The position numbers were made by a program, and so were the translations under genes. Positions 6,292-9,559 of a stretch of 9,559 bases of DNA are shown piece after piece. The DNA comes from Lentisphaerota bacterium (GTDB taxonomy: Bacteria; Verrucomicrobiota; Lentisphaeria; Oligosphaerales; PUNB01). The notes beneath the pieces were generated by a model. The model worked only from the letters and a program-made list of their open reading frames with translations, had not been told where the DNA came from and searched no databases. The stretch is from assembly GCA_003552565.1 (NCBI GenBank), contig PUNB01000192.1:1-9559 (forward strand), written 5' to 3'. Numbering within the stretch: the first letter of the stretch is position 1; each line of letters starts with the position of its first letter.

Positions 6292-7194
6292 TCAGCTCCA
6301 TAATTCATCACTGACAATTCCTTCCGCCACCTTCGCCACCGTTCCCTCCATGATTACTTCGTATTGATCATTCAGCTCTATATCCACCGTTCCACCTTCC
6401 GAGTGTACTTTCACTTTTTTCCCTGATAATCCTAAACGGAACGCGGCCGCGGCACAGGCGGCGGCGCTGCTGCCGGAAGCCAGAGTGTAACCTGCCCCGC
6501 GTTCCCAGATGGCGATATCGATGTTGCTTCCGTCGCGAGTCCGCAAAAACTGAACGTTCACCCGCCTGGGGAAACGGCTGTGCCGTTCGATTTCGGGACC
6601 GAAACGGCGGGCGAGATCTTTGAGTGAAATCTCTTCTTCCTCAACTGGGATAACGCAATGAGGATTGCCGACAGTGGCGGCGGTATAAATAAAAGACCGA
6701 TCCGACAGCCGCAGGTTTCGTCGCACCACTTCACCTTCTTCCCCCTCCACGGGTATTCGTTCCGCTCGGAATTCGACCTGTCCCATTTCCACTCGCACCT
6801 TGGTGCCGCCTTCTCGTACGCATACACCCACTTCTCCCCCCAAGGTTAAAATGCGAACCGGTCTTTCATCGAGCCAGCCCCGGTCAAAGAGAAAGCGCGA
6901 AAATATCCGCAGGCCGTTGACGCTTTTTTCAGCTTCCGAACCATCGGGATTGAAAATCCTCAAGCCGGCACGTGCTTTTTCGCTGTTATGCTTTACGCTG
7001 TCTCCAGCCTGCAGAGCCAGGGCAGTAAAATCCTCGCTGTCAGGCCACAAAGGCCCCCACAAAACTCCGTCTCCGCCGACCCCGAAATGACGATCACAAA
7101 GCCGTTCAATACGCTTCGGCGCGGGTAGTTTTTCTTCCGTTGCGTTCAAAACAATATAATCATTGCCCAGAGCCTGATATTTGTAGAACTTCAT
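6292..7194 (-). CDS. DapF-family protein lacking both catalytic cysteines
   Basis: A 300-residue member of the diaminopimelate epimerase fold family. DapF interconverts LL- and meso-diaminopimelate in the cytosol using two cysteines as acid and base. Family landmarks are present: LGNDYIVLN (9-17), GVGGDGVL (38-45), FNPDGSEAE (81-89), NGLR (93-96), VGNPH (175-179), VNVQF (212-216) and WERGAG (230-235). Probable substrate-binding residues N11, N82, N177, N213, E231 and R232 are kept. However, the first catalytic position (usually MCGNG) reads K-S91-V-N-G and the second (usually TLACGSG) reads TLA-S240-GSS. Both are clean AGC/TCC serine codons in an intact frame. It is longer than E. coli DapF (274), with extra sequence at about 55-76. 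It may be a non-epimerase or serine-using homologue. AAGGA at 7201-7205 (minus strand) supports the start. I withhold dapF because activity is doubtful. Confidence 0.88.
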   Translation of the reverse strand: MKFYKYQALGNDYIVLNATEEKLPAPKRIERLCDRHFGVGGDGVLWGPLWPDSEDFTALALQAGDSVKHNSEKARAGLRIFNPDGSEAEKSVNGLRIFSRFLFDRGWLDERPVRILTLGGEVGVCVREGGTKVRVEMGQVEFRAERIPVEGEEGEVVRRNLRLSDRSFIYTAATVGNPHCVIPVEEEEISLKDLARRFGPEIERHSRFPRRVNVQFLRTRDGSNIDIAIWERGAGYTLASGSSAAACAAAAFRLGLSGKKVKVHSEGGTVDIELNDQYEVIMEGTVAKVAEGIVSDELWS

Positions 7195-7221
7195 AATACG
7201 TCCTTGGTGTGGATGTGGTTT

Positions 7222-7472
7222 TCATTATAAATTACGCCTTACACATCACAGGTTACGAATTGCGGCCAGCGAACAGCGATTTTCGACTAGCGACTAGCGA
7301 CTGACAAAATCAACACTCTGATACCCCCACACTCCCATAGTCCCGGTCGTCCCGCAGTCCCGCAGTCCTGTAGTCCCGCAGTCCTGTAGTCCCGCAGTCC
7401 TGTAGTCCCGCAGTCCCATAGTCCCGTAGTCCCGCAGTCATTATAAATTACACATTACAGATTATAGATTAC
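7222..7472. repeat. Modular intergenic repeat element, copy 2
   Basis: It has the same module order as 4798-4989: a full AT-rich block (7222-7260, matching 4951-4989 at 33 of 39 bases); a degraded 7-bp CYAGYGA tract (about 7265-7301); the linker ctctgatacccccacactcc (7316-7335, 18 of 20 bases as in copy 1); thirteen units of the 8-bp YRYAGTCC type (7336-7439, the second one irregular); and an AT-rich block ending at 7472. The 16-bp pair tgtagtcccgcagtcc recurs three times at 7369-7416. It fills nearly all of the gap between queE and the dapF-like gene. Its last bases are the queE stop codon and the first base of the preceding sense position. Confidence 0.88.
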
Positions 7473-8122
7473 ACATTATTCCCCCCCGGCTCTCCCTTCG
7501 GCCAGATGATTTTATGCAGCTGCAGCTGTAAACGCGCATAGGGCGCTTCCCGCAATATCCATTCAGCCAGTTCAGCCGGCGCGCAAAGTCCAGGCACTGG
7601 CGACATCATAATCGTCCGCTGTGCTTTCGCCAGCCGCCAATCCTTGATCTTCGCGGTCGCCCACTCAAAATCTTCGCGGCCGCTAATGACGAATTTTATT
7701 TCATCAATTGGTCCCAGCCTGCTCAGGTTGTCCTTCATAAAAGAAGCGGCCATACCGCTGCCGGGGCATTTTATGTCCATTATCATTCGCCACCCTTGAT
7801 TCGGCGGCAGTTCAACCGAGCCGTTGGTTTCAATCATCACTTCGTATCCGTCCGCGACCAGCCATTCAGCCAATGCGACCGTGTCAGCCTGTAGAAGCGG
7901 TTCGCCGCCGGTGATTTCCACCAGTTCACAATCGAATTCACCGATTTCTTCAACCAATTCCGCAAGCGATGCCGCTCCGCCGTTTCTCTGTTTTCTGGCA
8001 TAGGCCGTGTCACAATAAGCGCAACTCAGGTTACAGCCGGCGAGTCGGATAAAAACGCACGGTCTTCCCGCCTGGGTTGATTCGCCCTGCAGGCTGTGGA
8101 AAACTTCGCTCACAAAAAGCAT
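7469..8122 (-). CDS. queE: 7-carboxy-7-deazaguanine synthase (radical SAM)
   Basis: A 217-residue radical-SAM enzyme that contracts 6-carboxytetrahydropterin to 7-carboxy-7-deazaguanine in the cytosol, on the path to queuosine in tRNA. The cluster motif is C30-NLS-C34-AY-C37, with the short QueE-type N-terminus FHSLQGESTQAGRPCVFIR (8-26), the SAM-contact TGGEP (71-75), ETNGS (98-102), MDIKCPGSG (115-123) and the C-terminal signature QLHKIIWP (201-208). A TGGAA at about 8131-8135 (minus strand) sits 8 nt before the ATG. The stop codon lies inside the flanking repeat element. A run of seven C (7481-7487, G in the coding sense) precedes the last five residues, so an indel there would alter only the tail. 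queC, queD and queF are not present here. It is divergent from tolQ. Confidence 0.95.
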   Translation of the reverse strand: MLFVSEVFHSLQGESTQAGRPCVFIRLAGCNLSCAYCDTAYARKQRNGGAASLAELVEEIGEFDCELVEITGGEPLLQADTVALAEWLVADGYEVMIETNGSVELPPNQGWRMIMDIKCPGSGMAASFMKDNLSRLGPIDEIKFVISGREDFEWATAKIKDWRLAKAQRTIMMSPVPGLCAPAELAEWILREAPYARLQLQLHKIIWPKGEPGGNNV

Positions 8123-8213
8123 GAATTTATTTCCAAATCGATTTTATTTTCCGCATTCAACGTCTATGTTAAACAACGAACTTGAAAAAGGAAAATGCAA
8201 GGAAATCCGGTCG
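8123..8213. promoter_or_regulatory. Divergent queE/tolQ control region
   Basis: This 91-bp AT-rich gap separates the two start codons and should hold the promoters for both directions. One weak sigma-70-like pairing for tolQ is ttttat near 8143 and tatgtt at 8165-8170, about 17 nt apart. I could not identify a convincing promoter for queE, nor a riboswitch fold. Confidence 0.4.
8199..8203 (+). promoter_or_regulatory. Ribosome-binding site that sets the tolQ start
   Basis: AAGGA lies 10 nt before the ATG at 8214. The in-frame ATGs at 8121 and 8166 lack such a site, and the first of them would overlap the queE start codon, so 8214 is preferred. Confidence 0.6.
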
Positions 8214-8954
8214 ATGACAGCACTCACTCCACTGATCCCGTTGCCTTTAGCCTCCGCCGGCGTGGTCTATGTTTTCAACCAAAGCGACGGCTTCGCGAAG
8301 GTTATTATAATCCTGCTGCTGGTTTTTTCGATCCAGGCCTGGACAATTATGGTGGATAAAGCCACCTCGCTACGGGGCAAGCGCCGCAAAGACCGAAATT
8401 TTCTAAATGATTTCCGGGATACTCAAAGCCCACTGGACATGGCCTTGAGCAGCCGGCACACCAGCGGCCCGATGGTGGAAGTTTATCAAAGCGGTGTCAA
8501 CGAAATCATTACCCTGCTTGACCTCAGTGATCGCGAAGTCATACGCTTCGGCCATGAACATCGTCTTCCCCGGCCGCTTTCGGCGTACGAGGTTGATCGC
8601 GTGCGCAGCGCCATGGAAAGAACCGTGTCCTCGCAGATCAACGACTTGGAAAGACGGCTTCCGATCCTCGGAACCACGGTCACCATCAGTCCCTTTCTCG
8701 GGCTGCTGGGTACGGTCTGGGGGGTGATGATGGCTTTTGCCGGCATGGCTCAGGCCGGCCGGCCGGACATCAGCGCCATGGCGCCGGGAGTCAGCGGCGC
8801 TCTGCTGACCACCGTGGTCGGGCTGATCGTGGCCATCCCCTCCGTGGTCGGCTTCAACCTGCTGAACAGCGCCACCCGGCAGGCGATAACCGCTATGGAC
8901 AACTTTGTCGATGATTTTGTTTCCATGCTCCGCCTGCGCAACACAGAGGACTGA
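8214..8954 (+). CDS. tolQ: TolQ/ExbB-family proton channel subunit
   Basis: A 246-residue inner-membrane protein of the MotA/TolQ/ExbB family, which with TolR/ExbD turns proton flow into force on a periplasmic partner. Three membrane segments fit the family: about residues 27-45, 145-166 and 184-206. The second contains PFLGLLGTVWGVMMAF (150-165) and the third APGVSGALLTTVVGLIVAIP (180-199), the two most conserved family stretches. A basic cytoplasmic loop (GKRRKDRN) follows the first segment. The start at 8214 is chosen for its ribosome-binding site; an upstream in-frame ATG at 8121 would add 31 poorly conserved-looking residues. The partner gene tolR follows after an unusually long 255-bp gap. 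TolQ is preferred to ExbB because of length and layout, but the two cannot be separated firmly without the downstream genes. Confidence 0.92.
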   Translation: MTALTPLIPLPLASAGVVYVFNQSDGFAKVIIILLLVFSIQAWTIMVDKATSLRGKRRKDRNFLNDFRDTQSPLDMALSSRHTSGPMVEVYQSGVNEIITLLDLSDREVIRFGHEHRLPRPLSAYEVDRVRSAMERTVSSQINDLERRLPILGTTVTISPFLGLLGTVWGVMMAFAGMAQAGRPDISAMAPGVSGALLTTVVGLIVAIPSVVGFNLLNSATRQAITAMDNFVDDFVSMLRLRNTED

Positions 8955-8969
8955 AGTTGAGTCAAACTA

Positions 8970-8990
8970 GACCCCGTCCGGAAAGGGGTC
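8970..8990 (+). repeat. Short hairpin after tolQ
   Basis: gacccc (8970-8975) pairs exactly with ggggtc (8985-8990) around a 9-nt loop. No T-run follows, so it is not a standard terminator. Most of it (8969-8986) is shared with 293-310. Confidence 0.6.
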
Positions 8991-9011
8991 GTTGAAGGTT
9001 TTGAGCTGAAC

Positions 9012-9127
9012 GCCCCTGCCGGGCTTGTCCCGGCACAGAGCGACAGATTGAAAAAAAAGAATGAGAGCATGTATATGAAGCCCTGAATCTTAATCTGTTG
9101 CTCTACCGGGACAAGCCCGGCAGGGGC
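9012..9127. repeat. Long inverted repeat in the tol operon
   Basis: The 22 bases at 9012-9033 are the exact reverse complement of 9106-9127 (key core gccgggcttgtcccgg). The pairing continues imperfectly inward: cagagcgacagatt (9036-9049) faces aatctgttgctct (9092-9104), giving arms of 38 and 36 nt around a 42-nt loop. In RNA this would be a very stable stem-loop between the tolQ stop and the tolR start. It resembles a small mobile or REP-like element rather than a terminator. Confidence 0.85.
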
Positions 9128-9209
9128 ATAAAGCCCTTTTCGCGCAACCTCAAACTATCGTGGTCGCTAATCACCTTCACCTAGAGGATAACTGGAGACA
9201 ACGAGCATA

Positions 9210-9559
9210 ATGGCAAAGCGAAGACATGATTCACTGCAGGAGTTCACCGGCATCAATATCACGCCGCTGATGGACTTGACTTTCCTGCTGCTGATTGTCT
9301 TTATGATCACCGCTCCGCTGATTGAGTATTCCGTCGATGTTTCGCCGCCGGAGATGGACGCCGAGCGTATAGAAGACACCGACGATCTGCTGATCAATTT
9401 GACGCGGGATGGTGAAATTCTGGTTGACGAAAGGCGGTTCAGCCTGCACCAGCTGGCGGAGCGGCTGCAGGAGGCTTTCAGCTCCCGCCCTGATGCCGCA
9501 GTGATGATCCGCGGCCATGAAGACCGGCCCTATCGGGAAGTCATGGATATCATGCGCAC
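9210..9559 (+). CDS. tolR: TolR/ExbD-family protein, cut by window end
   Basis: The first 116 codons of a biopolymer-transport protein; no stop is reached before the right edge. It has a short basic cytoplasmic N-terminus, then one membrane helix, INITPLMDLTFLLLIVFMI (15-33). D22 sits at the place of the proton-carrying aspartate of TolR/ExbD. The periplasmic part follows, with LLINLTRDGEILVDERRF (about 59-76) and VMIRGHEDRPYREVMDIM, both typical of the family. GGAG at 9194-9197 precedes the ATG by 12 nt, and an in-frame TAA at 9189 excludes a longer start. Paired with tolQ upstream, it would form the proton-driven motor. TolR versus ExbD cannot be settled without the next genes. Confidence 0.93.
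   Translation, partial: MAKRRHDSLQEFTGINITPLMDLTFLLLIVFMITAPLIEYSVDVSPPEMDAERIEDTDDLLINLTRDGEILVDERRFSLHQLAERLQEAFSSRPDAAVMIRGHEDRPYREVMDIMR

Larger units (their letters stand above)
8955..9209. other. Repeat-filled gap between tolQ and tolR
   Basis: No gene is seen in these 255 bp. The gap holds a 6-bp hairpin (8970-8990), the right copy of the dispersed 18-mer (8969-8986) and a long inverted repeat (9012-9127). tcaaacta occurs at 8962-8969 and again at 9150-9157, flanking all of these. This could be a target duplication around an inserted small element, but the outer ends do not form clean terminal inverted repeats. Confidence 0.6.

Noticed and set aside
6292..7194. Confident dapF gene symbol
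   Set aside because: Both catalytic cysteine positions are serine, so the epimerase activity cannot be assumed from the fold.
8121..8213. N-terminal extension of tolQ from ATG 8121 or 8166
   Set aside because: There is no ribosome-binding site at either ATG, the 8121 start overlaps the queE start codon, and family-like sequence begins after 8214.
9012..9127. Intrinsic terminator for tolQ
   Set aside because: No T-tract follows the right arm, the loop is 42 nt and the stem far longer than usual; a repeat element fits better.

Overview
The window reads as a chromosomal segment from a Gram-negative, rod-shape-competent bacterium. It carries cell-elongation genes (a PBP2-type transpeptidase and an MreD-like protein), a TolQ/TolR energy pair that implies an outer membrane, and housekeeping genes for riboflavin, queuosine and the nickel-pincer cofactor. 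The protein flavour and the dense 'wordy' intergenic tandem repeats remind me of uncultivated PVC-type lineages (Verrucomicrobiota, Kiritimatiellota, Lentisphaerota), but this is an impression; the sequence alone does not fix the phylum.

Layout. Positions 1-545 hold no convincing gene, only several short repeats and hairpins. From 546 to 8122 every gene is on the minus strand. In transcription order they are queE (8122-7469), a dapF-like gene (7194-6292), an exported squalene-cyclase-fold protein (6288-5020), ribE (4589-3939), larB (3658-2963), an mreD-like gene (2893-2354) and mrdA/PBP2 (2357-546). Two pairs are tightly coupled: mreD/mrdA overlap by 4 bp, and dapF-like/cyclase-fold are 3 bp apart. 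From 8214 the plus strand carries tolQ, then a 255-bp gap with a long inverted repeat, then tolR, which runs off the right edge. queE and tolQ are divergent across a 91-bp gap.

How the genes fit together. mreD and mrdA belong to the elongasome, which builds lateral-wall peptidoglycan. tolQ/tolR form the proton-driven motor that ties the outer membrane to the wall. The DapF-like protein would nominally supply meso-diaminopimelate for the same wall. However, it has serine at both positions where DapF enzymes carry their catalytic cysteines, while several apparent substrate-binding residues remain, so its real reaction is open. ribE, queE and larB are cofactor or tRNA-modification genes with no evident link to the others.

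Most unusual features. (1) The double Cys-to-Ser DapF-like protein, translationally coupled to an exported alpha/alpha-toroid protein. (2) Two paralogous modular intergenic elements with the order AT-rich block, 7-bp repeat, 20-bp linker, 8-bp repeat, AT-rich block. Within them the regular repeat copies differ only by transitions, and one element contributes the queE stop codon. (3) A 22-bp perfect inverted repeat, extendable to about 36-38 nt arms, inserted between tolQ and tolR.
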